64,000 nucleotides of DNA, from the NCBI GenBank assembly GCA_026873275.1, contig JANTUC010000005.1, positions 2,418,001-2,482,000 on the forward strand, written 5' to 3'. This stretch comes from Pseudopithomyces maydicus. Its lineage: Eukaryota > Ascomycota > Dothideomycetes > Pleosporales > Didymosphaeriaceae. A program made the position numbers and the translations under genes. The notes under the pieces were generated by a model, which was given only the letters and a program-made list of their open reading frames with translations, had not been told where the DNA came from and searched no databases. Shown here one piece after another: positions 30,632 to 40,929 of this stretch. Position 1 is the first letter of the stretch. The number at the start of each line of letters is the position of its first letter.

Positions 30632-31749
30632 ATTAAGATTACCCTTAGTAGCTAGCGTCGGGGCTTTTCGATGCGGAGCCGTTGCGTTATATATAGATTT
30701 TAATAGAGTTTTATTAATAAGCCTATCTACTACTATTATTTCTTTATTATTTTTAAAGCTAAGAGTTTATTTATCTATTTAGTATTATATTAAATAATCC
30801 TAATTATAGCCTCCCTTTACTTATAATTTAAATAGTTTATATTAGGATTTTCGGTAAGATTATTAATAATTTTATTAAAAATTTTATATTACTTTTAGAT
30901 ATACCCTCTCTCTTTATTATAATTAATACTATTATTTATAAAGTACTGTTAGCATTAAATAGTAGGGGGGAAAAATATATACTTATAATATCTTTTTAAA
31001 ATAGTAAAATAGACTTTTAGAAGTCTAAATTTTTATTTTTTATTAAAATTTTTTTTACTATATTCTTTTTTTAATTACTTTTATTAATAATATTACTTCT
31101 TTTAAAGAATTCTTTTATAGTAATAGTATTAAGCCTTTTAGTATTATAGTATAAAAATAGATTACTATCCTTATTAATAATTAAAATATATATTTTTTTA
31201 GTTATAGTAGTTAGGTTCTAATAGAGAAAAAGGTTACTAGTATAGAGGTAAATATAATATATTAAAGAAATAGATTTTTTTAAACTTTATATACTCTTTA
31301 GCTTTTATAGTATTAAAATTTACTATTTATTTTATTATCCTAATATACTTACTGCACTTTTATTAATTATATTTATTATTTTTTATTTAGTTAATAATTT
31401 AATATATTTTATTATTAAATTTATTATATCTAGTTTACTCTAAGTAGCTGGAGTCGGCATAGCCTGTACAGGTTTTAACAATGGTAATTGAAGATTATTA
31501 GCTGGCGTTGGTATGACCTCTATATGTTCTCACAACGTTAATTAAAAACTATTCTACCTAATAATTAATTTATCTTTTGAATACACCTCTCCCTAGGCAG
31601 TATATATCATCGTCTCTGATATTCAGAAACATCTCCTTTAAACATGATATAAAGAGAATTTTTGTGTAATATTTGCATTAACTCTGCGTTTGTGACCCTA
31701 TAGTAGACTCTTGCATCAAAACCAATCAACCTCAATTCCCTGTGTAGGT
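30632..31749. other. TA-rich decayed flank and start of normal sequence
   Basis: 30632-31440 is AT-rich and stop-riddled like the RIP-mutated element but lies outside its target duplication, so it is a separate older decayed repeat. From about 31441 composition returns to normal, starting with two tandem diverged copies of the 48-bp dispersed repeat. No gene is seen. Confidence 0.65.
31447..31548. repeat. Two tandem diverged copies of the dispersed repeat
   Basis: Copy 1 (31447-31490) begins GCTGGAGTCGGCATAGCC and keeps CCTGTACAGG; copy 2 (31500-31548) begins GCTGGCGTTGGTATGACC and ends CAACGTTAATTAAAA. Both match the copy at 6310-6357; many differences are C/T or G/A changes. Confidence 0.6.
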
Positions 31750-32559
31750 TCAGATATATTCCAGTGAGATATCTGGTACTATTGTAGACAGTAATGGGAT
31801 GTGAAGTTCAGTACCACCCGCCTCTCGTGATCTGGGCAGCCACAGCGTTAACAGAAGGCTGGTACGATCATAGAACTCTTCCAATCCTAGCTCCGGAGGC
31901 AAAAGGGTCTCCAGTGGCTTCTTGACACTGTCTCTCAGCGCCTTTTCTGCGGAATTTTCTCCAACTACCCCATTCTCATTCTTGAAAGCCACATTCAACC
32001 CAACCATTTTTTCTTCTGGATTATGAAGGAGCCATATCGCCGCCACACCCATTTTCTCAACGCTCTCTTTTAGCTTAGGATATAACTCCGCCAACTTCTT
32101 CTCAATTTCGTCTCCGGTGTACTTCCACTGAATCAATCTCAGAGAGCTGTGGGCCTCTATGTTGCAAAACGAATGGGCCCCAATGACTCGCCACACCCAC
32201 TTTCTGTTCTTTTCGAACAGCGCTTGGTCCCAGAATTTCACCATCTTACCCTCCCTCTCAACTTGATACTCCTGTTCCGTCCAGCGAACATATTCTTTTG
32301 CGTTTTCGTATGTGTCAAAGGCATAGCAACCACCGCCGAGCATCTTTCCGTTTACAGGAGAGTACATGTAAGGAAAGTATTTGGTGTACATTCCTGGTCG
32401 CTGGGACATTGTCTTGCTGTCGATGTACTGTGCGTCTATCAGAGGCTGTAGCGGTACGGGTGGCATGACAATTTCTATCGTCACAGCACCACCGACGGAC
32501 AAGGGGCCCGGCGGGTACTCAAGAATTGGTTTTGAAGATTGAGCAGCTGGTGCAGGCAT
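31750..32559 (-). CDS. Hypothetical protein, 269 residues
   Basis: A single open frame with a compact, globular composition. No signal peptide or membrane segment. Notable segments are 'GGGCYAFDTYENAKEYVRWT' and 'WVWRVIGAHSF'. The 'FDTYENAKEY' pattern recalls small alpha/beta-barrel monooxygenase-like proteins, but the match is too weak to name a function. It lies at the edge of the transposon block, alone on its strand. Confidence 0.65.
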   Translation of the reverse strand: MPAPAAQSSKPILEYPPGPLSVGGAVTIEIVMPPVPLQPLIDAQYIDSKTMSQRPGMYTKYFPYMYSPVNGKMLGGGCYAFDTYENAKEYVRWTEQEYQVEREGKMVKFWDQALFEKNRKWVWRVIGAHSFCNIEAHSSLRLIQWKYTGDEIEKKLAELYPKLKESVEKMGVAAIWLLHNPEEKMVGLNVAFKNENGVVGENSAEKALRDSVKKPLETLLPPELGLEEFYDRTSLLLTLWLPRSREAGGTELHIPLLSTIVPDISLEYI

Positions 32560-34004
32560 CTTAGCACGAAACGCGGGCTCACAGAGAGTAACTTACGCAT
32601 CTCGACAGCTTGGAACGTGATCACGAAAATGATGTATTGATGATATTTACATAGATTCCGATCCCCAGAGCTTCTTTATATACGCAAGCGGACAAGTTAG
32701 CATCTCGTAATGGTGCCAATGCCAAGAGGTTCTTTGTCAAGACCCGTGAACGCCTCAAACATATTAAGATCCCATTGGTCTTTCGGAGAATGATTCATAG
32801 AATTATGTGTTGAGCTGAGGCTGATTACATGAGAGCACCATGCCTTCTTGGTTGCAGTGTTGGTAGCATGGCTGGTGTGGGCCAGTCAGAGCGATGACAA
32901 GCTACCGGGCCCTCGCGCGATTTTGCACTATTGACGAAAGGGTCAAGATTCATAAGATCATGCGCCAAAATGGCGTCCCTTATCGACGGTCGAGGATAGT
33001 GCGAACATCTGTCGACTCAACCCGCTATAAATGGCCTACATGGGCTGGTCTGGCCACTATCACATATGGATCAGAACAGCTGGATGTAACAATTCTATCC
33101 TTATTCAAGGCTTATATCTATATGATAAGACATATTTTATATGATATTCTGTATCATGTCTTGAGTGGTGCTGCAAAGCTATCTAGGTCGCTAAATTGAT
33201 CAAAATGTTTAATTCGCAGTCTACAGATGTGAAGTGCAAGGATATCTGGGACGTGCATGTCGAGATATGCGCATGCCAATTTTGGAAACTCATCATGCCA
33301 TGCAATTTAAAAATACTAGACAAAAATGTAGCTATGACGAGTGTTCAGAGGACGAGGTCATGCAGCTTTCTATCTCTCCAGGGAGGGAGGGCTCTCAGAC
33401 AAGCAAGTGATATTACATCACGTGATTTATTACGTCATCAATCTTCTCTCGGTCGTTTACTCTACTCGATCATTGATCCTGTGCATAGACATATACCGTT
33501 CATAAGTTTTTCAGCAACCAAACAATGGTTTCATGTAACTGTATTGCATTGAGGTAACGGGCGGGCGTTGAATTGATCTCGTGACCATCGAAACACCTGC
33601 AGGTCAGGTGCCCCCAGCTGCAGGTGCCCGGCACCTGGCAGCCGAACCGCCCCCACATCTCGATGCCTGGGTGGTGATCTTACTGAAATACGAAATGCCC
33701 ACTCACCGTGATTGTGCAAAGTAGGTTCCAAGCACCTCACATACATCCATAGGTGTCCTGTCAAATGACTAAAATCGAAACACTCCAGATGTCTATAGCT
33801 GTGTGATCGTCTTCTGGTTCGCAAAAAGGTTACTTCATGCGTTGGCAATGCCCGATGGGAGTGGAGTAAAAAGCAGGCTGAGTCACAGCTATGCTGCATA
33901 CCAAGCGCGAGGCTGATGGTATGCAGCGCTTGGCTCATGTTATATCAGCTTCAGGTTCGCTATTGAACTTCTACTTCTGAAACCTTGCAATTCTGTCCAG
34001 AGTG
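32560..34004. other. Intergenic region with clustered CAGGTG boxes
   Basis: 1.4 kb with no convincing gene. At 33594-33637 five overlapping CACCTG/CAGGTG-type boxes occur, partly palindromic (CACCTGCAGGT). The remaining short ORFs look random. Confidence 0.45.
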
Positions 34005-35881
34005 ATGGCGACAATATTGTTCATTCTCGCCAGATGTCTACACGTCAAAGCAGCTCCGATCGATACAGTCGCCCCACCTATCAATAACGTCTTCTATCAG
34101 CCAACCATACTCCGAAATGAATCCGAGATAGCCCCTCCATGGCTACCAAATCCTAGGCAGCGAGGCACGCTGGATATAATCTGGAGTTGTATTTTTACGC
34201 TGTCGCTCTGTGTCTACACTGCTATACATTTAAACGTGCCACCGCCTAACGTAGGAAAGTTCGGATTCCTAGGTCGGAAGACTAAATGGGTATTTATTGG
34301 AATTCTGGCACCTGAGCTCGTCGTGTACGCGGCATGGAGACAGCTGACGCAGGCGACTTATGTGGCGCGTGTATTAAGCGAGCATCGTAGCGATAAAGTA
34401 AGTCTCCATCCTTCGCAGCGATATCTCAGCTCATTGGTCAGGATGGTGTATCTTACGATTTATCATATGGGTTCTACGTAGTAATGGGTGGGTTTGTAGC
34501 CGATGTATCTGAGCTACATTCTTCCCTAGAGCGGGTGACTATCAGTGTCAATGGAATACTTGAACTCGCGCGCCTTGGTCAATTCATTGATATTGATGCC
34601 CGCTCAATTGCCGATAAAAGCAAGGCGGATCTCTTCGCAAAGGGCATGGTCATGGCACAGCTGGTTTGGCTGATTGTGAACTGCATCGGACGAAAGGTTG
34701 CCCGTTACCCGCTTACACTTCTCGAGATTCATACATGCGTACACGTTCTTTGTGCACTCATTATTTATTGCATCTGGTTCAAGGTAAGGTATTACCGTGA
34801 GGTTTCCAAGATTCAGGATACTAAATCAATTTAGAAACCTGTAGACATTCGAGAGCCAACAGCTATTGACTTTCGAGATCACCCGACCCACCAGGCGCTA
34901 CTACTAATGGCATCGCCTGTTGCGTTTTCCTGGAAGAAGCCGCGCATGAATAATCGAGCTGAAATTGATCTACTCCATTTTTACAGATCTTCTCACGAGG
35001 AAGGAAAGATCCAGCAACGACAAACGCGTGAGACGGACACGAATGGCTGGGAATGGACAACCCAAGAGCACGAGCATCAGATGGATTTACCTCTCACCTA
35101 CGAGCTTCAGAAAAGCTCCGCACCAGAGGGTTATCTCCAATCCGGAAAATCTTACAATGGAGTTGGGCCAGGCTACGTCTATTACGTTGCTAGTGACCTT
35201 CAACCAAATGCTCAATGGACGATTTCGGGGGATGAAATCAAAGGAAGAGAGGATTACCAGGTGCGAATTCGAATGCGGCTGGAAATGGACCCTAAAGTGA
35301 CACGCCGGTGGGAGGCTATAGCACCACTTTTGGGGGACGTTGACAAGGTTGACGCTTCACGAACGAGGCTCCGCGAGCGTTTAGGGTTCCCAGAGGAAAG
35401 TGGCGATCTCATTACTACCAGGGCAAAGAATCTGGATCTGAGTTCGTCTACCACACTTTCGGGTGCTTTCCAGAACTTCACTGCAACAATAAAAGGGCGC
35501 CATGGGGACATGACATCAGGATTACTGTTGTTCCTGCTTCCTGCGATATACGGAGGAATCCATCTTTCTGCCTGGACTTTTGAGTTTCCGACGTTAATTG
35601 AACAGAAGCTGTGGAAGATTGCTTGCTTGGATCTTGTGGCTTCGCTTCCGGTATTCTTGGTAGGCAGTCTGGCGCGCGAACTTGGCACGAATGGGAAACA
35701 GTTCACATTGGGCGACATGGCACTCATTTCTTGGCTAGGTGTGATATTCCTTATGATAAACATACCGGCAACTGTAGTGGCCAGGGGTTATCTGGTTGTT
35801 GAAAGTTTCGCTAGTTTGCGAAGAGTGCCTGTGGGTGTTTACGCAACAGTGCCTTGGTCAGATTGGCTACCTCACATATAA
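34005..35881 (+). CDS. Fungal multipass membrane protein of unknown function
   Basis: Exons 34005-34397, 34442-34783 and 34835-35881 give 593 residues in one frame. The two introns are short (44 and 51 bp; donors GTAAGT and GTAAGG). An N-terminal hydrophobic stretch with 'HVKAAP' looks like a signal peptide. Then 'RGTLDIIWSCIFTLSLCVYTAIHLNVP' forms the first membrane segment, with others near 'VMAQLVWLIVNCIG', 'THVCALIIYCIW'-like and four more in the last 150 residues. I know this layout (DIIWSC ... AIHLNVP ... MGGF) from many fungal hypothetical membrane proteins but know no function. The initiation codon is the first ATG, three bases after an in-frame GTG. Confidence 0.8.
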
Positions 35882-36957
35882 TTCACGATCCATAGTAGCA
35901 GAAGCATTGCTCTTATTGACTGAGCAACTGAGATACGGTTTTCACGATGATATGATTTCCGGATAGATCGACCTGTAAAGCGCATCACTTCAACAAGTTC
36001 ACTATCACGCGCAGTGGAGATTTTCATCTTTCAGATGAGATCTTTGCTGTAGATCGGCGCTATTCATCTATATCTTCGTTTTTATGACTTCAAGATTGCT
36101 CCGAGGCAAGAATCTTGTAGCGTAAATGCTTCCAAATTCAAAAATAGAAATTCACGAATCAATTGTAAACTTGGGGAACAGGAACATTCAAGGTGAGGAT
36201 TTTTCATTGCGTGTGATTTCCGATCAAATTATGTTAAAATGACCAGGCCATGATGGGATAGCTGGCTGAGCCTGGTTGTGTGTAGCATGTGACAAGCGCA
36301 AACACCCTTCAAACATGCTCGAGATAACATAGTACTTCATCTCCGTAACTTACATAGACCCAATCTAACGGAATCCAGTTTTACGGAAAGAAACCAAGCA
36401 CCAGCCGTAGCACTTCAATAAGGGAGCAATACTTGATGAGGAAGATGTCTGTCCATCCTCGACACTTTTATGCCACAAAATCATTTTTCTCACTACTAGT
36501 CTTTCCATGAACCTCGTTAATTCTAATGAGTAGCACATGCATATCATATTCGGCGCGACATCAAGTTTCTTAGCACTACCAGCACTAAATGAAACATCAA
36601 AAATGTTATTGTTAGAGCCGGTAAATTAAGGGACTCTTCTGGAAAGATCTGGCTGGCTTAGAACTTGACATAGAACTCATTCACCTCACACAATACATGT
36701 GTGCAGTTTTTCACGTGTGTAGTAAATTTCACCTTCATATTCACCACACACCAGTAAGCCTGCCCACAACCTTTAGTTTCATCCCACACGAGTGAAAAAT
36801 ATCTATAATCCTTCCCAGGCCTCTATAAATTGCCTTCACCTCGAAAGACGCCTCTTCACCACGCTAATTCACAGTCACCACTCCGCAATCACTATCACTT
36901 GGGGAAATCGTACAAGAGCACAGAGTTAAGATTTTCTTCACCGTAAGACGATTGGAT
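35882..36957. other. Intergenic region
   Basis: Nothing recognisable. The last 150 bases contain C/T-rich leader-like sequence for the downstream plus-strand gene. Confidence 0.45.
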
Positions 36958-37698
36958 ATGGCGCTGACCATCAGTCACAACAAGCGCGTAAAGCATCCAC
37001 GCAACTTCCCGCTCAAGCAGCTCGAGTACCGCTCCTATGTAAGGACGATTTCGATCTTCCACTATGCGCACCACTTCTACCCGATCTCAGAATTGGAGAA
37101 GGCACTAGTCGATGAGAAACTCAATTTCGTTTGTCGCCTTGAGTCACAAGACCTTTTCATCAACGAGGATGGCTCAGAGAAGCTCCCCGTGCCCGAAGGC
37201 GATGAGGTACCCTCTGGCTTCACCGAAGTGGTTCACATTCCCAATGTCTTTCGCAACCCGAATCGCTTGAAATCGCGGCCGTATGGAAGCGCACTGGGGT
37301 TCCGCCTTCTCGACGACGACCGCATCGAGTGGTTTTGCTTCGATGGCCCGGCTGACCATATCCTCCAGGAACTTCGCACGGACAAAGGACCACTGTTCGA
37401 GCTTGTTGCATATCTCGATCGTGGCGAGCAAGGTGTGAACTATAGGGGCAGGGTGGGAGGCCACCCAGAGCACGGAATCTGGTACGAGAGCCTGCGGGCC
37501 GCATCGAAGCCACTACTCACACTAGAGGTAATTGAGACCAACCGCATCCGGCCTGTCAAAGATATGGCTTTCAATGAGCGGGGACAAGGTGTTGAGGATT
37601 CCAACGGTGGAGAGCAACCCGGCGAACGCCATGAGGAGAATACCGAGACCGACGACGAAGACATCGATGACTCCTCTACCATTTCCGAGGAAGAGTAG
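36958..37698 (+). CDS. Hypothetical protein with acidic tail
   Basis: 246 residues from the ATG at 36958 in a single exon. The N-terminal ~190 residues are globular ('LEYRSYVRTISIFHYAHHFYP', 'WFCFDGPADHIL'). The last ~40 residues are strongly acidic (Glu, Asp, Ser). No domain is recognised, and there is no signal peptide. Codon usage is GC-rich and consistent, supporting a real gene. Confidence 0.65.
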   Translation: MALTISHNKRVKHPRNFPLKQLEYRSYVRTISIFHYAHHFYPISELEKALVDEKLNFVCRLESQDLFINEDGSEKLPVPEGDEVPSGFTEVVHIPNVFRNPNRLKSRPYGSALGFRLLDDDRIEWFCFDGPADHILQELRTDKGPLFELVAYLDRGEQGVNYRGRVGGHPEHGIWYESLRAASKPLLTLEVIETNRIRPVKDMAFNERGQGVEDSNGGEQPGERHEENTETDDEDIDDSSTISEEE

Positions 37699-38224
37699 GA
37701 GGGGGTAACCAGACAGGAATGGTGACTCGTGAGTCTGAGTAGTAAAGCAAGAGGTTAGAGAATGAACATAATGACATCGAGATTGAATTGTTAAAGCAAG
37801 AGTATCGCCATCATAAATTCAGTATTTGCCCCAGTGATGTGCTGGAGCGTACCGAAAAAATGAAACATGATAACTACTTTGCCCTCAGAGTCGCGCTAAA
37901 CTTGCATGGAATGATATGATACTTGTAAAAATTCACAGTCAATTCTTTTACTGGTAAAGATGATGAAGATTCTGGATTGCTGCATCCGAGGACTCAAATC
38001 TGCATTAGCGTAATGATGTTGTTCTCATCATGATGATGATGTAAAATGTAGATTCAATTATCATGTTTCAAATTTGGGAAATAACAAAAAGATGATGTGT
38101 GTTTGACTATGTGTATTAGCTGTGTCGTAATTGCAATGAGATTCGAATTTGAAACAAAGTTTTTTTTTATTTTAACAAGGGTTTTTGTTTTGTAGATAAC
38201 GAGATTTCTAACGCAACAGCGTAA
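37699..38224. other. Intergenic region with short (ATG) microsatellite
   Basis: 3' flanks of two convergent genes. A small CATCATGATGATGATG tract lies at about 38027-38042 and a T-rich run near 38160. Nothing else. Confidence 0.45.
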
Positions 38225-38989
38225 TTATCTCCATTTTGACAACAGGGCAGGGTTTGGACACATCGCAATGGGCGTTCGGCACATTGGACAGGCATAAGTA
38301 CCGCCCTCGCCATGATTGATCCACGTGAAGATGCATTCTTCACAGAAGCTGTGCCCACAAGCTACCAGAGTGACTCCGGTGACCATCTGATCTATGCAAA
38401 TATAACAGGTCATTTTGGTACCTTCAGGAACAAGGTAAGTGTCCACCACCTCGTCAGGAGCAGGCTCTTCAGGAAAGAATCTATCCACTGGCGTTCCACC
38501 GATGCTCATAAGCGATACATCGACTATATATGCTGCCACGCCTTCGAGTGCCTCCCTTATCTGATTTACACGGGGATCCGTAGATTGTTCAATTTCATAC
38601 ACCTCCCAAGCAAGTTCAAGGATATACTGAGCCACCCGGCGAGATAAAAGATCGCTGCCAATCCTGTCCCCGGCAGTTGTATATATATCGAAAAGCCTCG
38701 TAATGTCCCATATGTCCTGTGTGGGTCCTGACACACGTTCACGCAATATCAACTCACGAGTTGCGGTACTGAGGGTCACACCATCCGCCAGGAACACCCA
38801 CTGCTGAATGAGATCCTCTGCTGGCAACTGTGATATGTGGAGGGCGTCTTGACACAAGGTAGCGATATGCGAAGAAAACTTGATAAGGAAGGAAAGAACC
38901 TTTCCCGCCTCCGATGGATCCTCTATGAACAGGGGGTTCCAGAGAATCCTCAGGAGATAGTCAAGCTGAAGATCAGGTCCGTTCGGCAT
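38225..38989 (-). CDS. C3HC4 RING-finger protein
   Basis: 254 residues, single exon. The N-terminal ~190 residues are helical and unrecognised. The C-terminal RING is complete: C-x2-C ('CYIC'), then 'CGHSFCEEC' and 'CPMC', i.e. C3HC4. Probable E3 ubiquitin ligase, with no membrane segment. It is divergent from the RING gene at 39399 with 409 bases between start codons. Both share the layout of a helical N-terminal region ('YLLRILWNP' versus 'HYLRVLGDS') and a RING at the very end, so they are probably diverged paralogues. Confidence 0.8.
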   Translation of the reverse strand: MPNGPDLQLDYLLRILWNPLFIEDPSEAGKVLSFLIKFSSHIATLCQDALHISQLPAEDLIQQWVFLADGVTLSTATRELILRERVSGPTQDIWDITRLFDIYTTAGDRIGSDLLSRRVAQYILELAWEVYEIEQSTDPRVNQIREALEGVAAYIVDVSLMSIGGTPVDRFFPEEPAPDEVVDTYLVPEGTKMTCYICIDQMVTGVTLVACGHSFCEECIFTWINHGEGGTYACPMCRTPIAMCPNPALLSKWR

Positions 38990-39398
38990 TTTGACAAGTC
39001 TTTATTTCAGGGGGTGTTTTTGAAAAGAAAGTTGTTCGGGATGCGGTGCTCGTGGATAGAGGCAGTTCTCTTGAAGGAGGCTCTCTGGTATAAGATTTTC
39101 TGAGGGAACACCACAATCTGCAGTGACTCAGTATATACGCAAGTCAACCCATGTCACAATGTATAATTCTTATCACTACAGCATTGTTTTAACCAGACTG
39201 CCAAACGAAATCTTTCACAATGAGTTATATCATCAAGGTACCAACAGAATAGGCAACCCCAATACGATATATATCCAGTCCCTACACTACAATGCAATTC
39301 CAAATCCACAACTATTCTCCCCAGCAGCGAAACTGCCATCTCTCAAACCTAAACTCTCAACAGAAATCTTAGCATTCACACAACAGCCAACACTCACA
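38990..39398. promoter_or_regulatory. Shared promoter region of the divergent RING genes
   Basis: 409 bp between the two start codons. The frame of the plus-strand gene is open from 39123, but the C/T/A-rich leader-like sequence and the similarity to its neighbour start only at the ATG at 39399. Confidence 0.45.
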
Positions 39399-40211
39399 AT
39401 GCCTTTCATCCCGGTCCCGCATACCTTCGAGCTCAAGCCCATGAAGAAGATCCTCACCGATTCCAAGGTCACCGAGAATTCCACCTACACCCGCAATATC
39501 ATGGTCAGCTTCGTCCGGCTCGCGATCCAAACCGGCCATCTCTACAAGGAACACCCCACCCTCCCCTCGGACCACTACCTCCGCGTACTAGGAGACAGCT
39601 GGATCGCCACTATTCGCGGCGCCCACCTCCCACAGGCCATCGAGAACGAGCTCTGCACCGGTAGCACAATCGACGACGACACCTGGGAGGTCAAGGACAT
39701 CATCACTCCCATCTGGAACCTCGCCCGCCACTATCGCCGCTGGGAATGGTCCGCTGTCCAATGCGAGCTCTCGTACCGCGTTGCGAAGAAGGTGCTGGAG
39801 TACGGGCTGCGCATCCTGGGCAAGGAGGATCTGGGGCTCGACATGCAGGAGACGGTCGTCGAGCATCGCTTGACGGGCATGTGGGAGAATATCCGCATTC
39901 GCATTGAGCTGAAGATGGGCGGGCGGTGGAAGGGCGAGCGGTGGTTTACGTTCGACTTTTCGCAGGGACCGCCGGGACCGCTGCCGCCTCGGGAGGTTCG
40001 CTTTGAGGATGTGGTGGAGCGCTGTGAACCTGCGGAGGGGGAGCAGGAGCAGGGCCAATGTCCGATTTGCCACGAGGACATCGACAAGAAGGTCAAGGTG
40101 AAGGCGTGCAGCCATTGCTTCTGTGCTCGCTGCTTGGAGTGGTGGATGGCTAGGGGCGAGGGCGCAGTGGGAAATTGCCCGGTCTGTCGGGCCTCGCTGG
40201 TGACTGAGTAG
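39399..40211 (+). CDS. C3HC4 RING-finger protein, paralogue of its divergent neighbour
   Basis: 270 residues from the ATG at 39399; an upstream in-frame start at 39123 would add 92 residues of unlike composition. Pattern: 'CPICHEDI', 'CSHCFCARC' and 'CPVC', a C3HC4 RING at the extreme C-terminus. The preceding helical region has 'WEVKDIITPIWNLARHY', comparable with 'WDITRLFDIYTT' in the neighbour. Probable E3 ligase; targets unknown. The coding sequence is more GC-rich than that of the divergent neighbour. Confidence 0.8.
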   Translation: MPFIPVPHTFELKPMKKILTDSKVTENSTYTRNIMVSFVRLAIQTGHLYKEHPTLPSDHYLRVLGDSWIATIRGAHLPQAIENELCTGSTIDDDTWEVKDIITPIWNLARHYRRWEWSAVQCELSYRVAKKVLEYGLRILGKEDLGLDMQETVVEHRLTGMWENIRIRIELKMGGRWKGERWFTFDFSQGPPGPLPPREVRFEDVVERCEPAEGEQEQGQCPICHEDIDKKVKVKACSHCFCARCLEWWMARGEGAVGNCPVCRASLVTE

Positions 40212-40929
40212 CCGGCGGAGGTTCTACAATCACCGATCATCCAATCCTTACTGGAAATTAGGCCTGAGGAAAGGCTCTTCGGGGACGCGTCGATACAGCG
40301 AAGTTCCATGGCAGGAGCAGCTCAGAGTTTGATACATCTCAGCTCTAACACCTCAGGGTTTCCATATACAGCATGAGGGAGTCGAGAAATCCCCTTGATT
40401 TTCATCTATTTGATAGCATCCAGCTTGAATAGTCCTAAATTACAATATACTTACCATTTTCCCAAAACATTGCAAACTCCACTCATGACAACGTGATGCT
40501 AACCATGCCCGGAATCTCTATCTCCCCAGTATTGCACCAGCGCTAACATCTCTGACTTCCTGAAAACTAATGCCACGTTGCTAGACCATCTTCTCTAGAT
40601 CCAAGCAAGTCTTCGAATACCCAAAATGTGCATATTGAAGGCAGGGTTGAGGACCAAGCTCAAAAGTCGCTTCAACAATGACAGCACGGTTCTCGCAAAC
40701 ATGACGGCAAATTTTCCGAAACAATCCATGTATTCGAAACCGCTTTTCCACCCTACTTAAATACCGTCTGCGTCACTCCCCGTAAAAACTGCTGTCACAC
40801 ACGAACGATAAAAACCTTACACCACAAGTGTTGAACAGATCCACATCTCACTCTGCGAGCCATCCAGACGGGCTCTCTCGCTCATCAACCCGACTCCTCC
40901 CACCCACGTCACACCTCCCTTCCTACCCA
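40212..40929. other. Intergenic region between convergent genes
   Basis: 3' flanks of the RING gene and the AROM gene. No gene is seen. Confidence 0.5.

Noticed and set aside
39123..39398. N-terminal extension of the plus-strand RING protein
   Set aside because: The extra 92 residues are of leader-like composition; similarity to the neighbour and GC-rich coding bias start at 39399.
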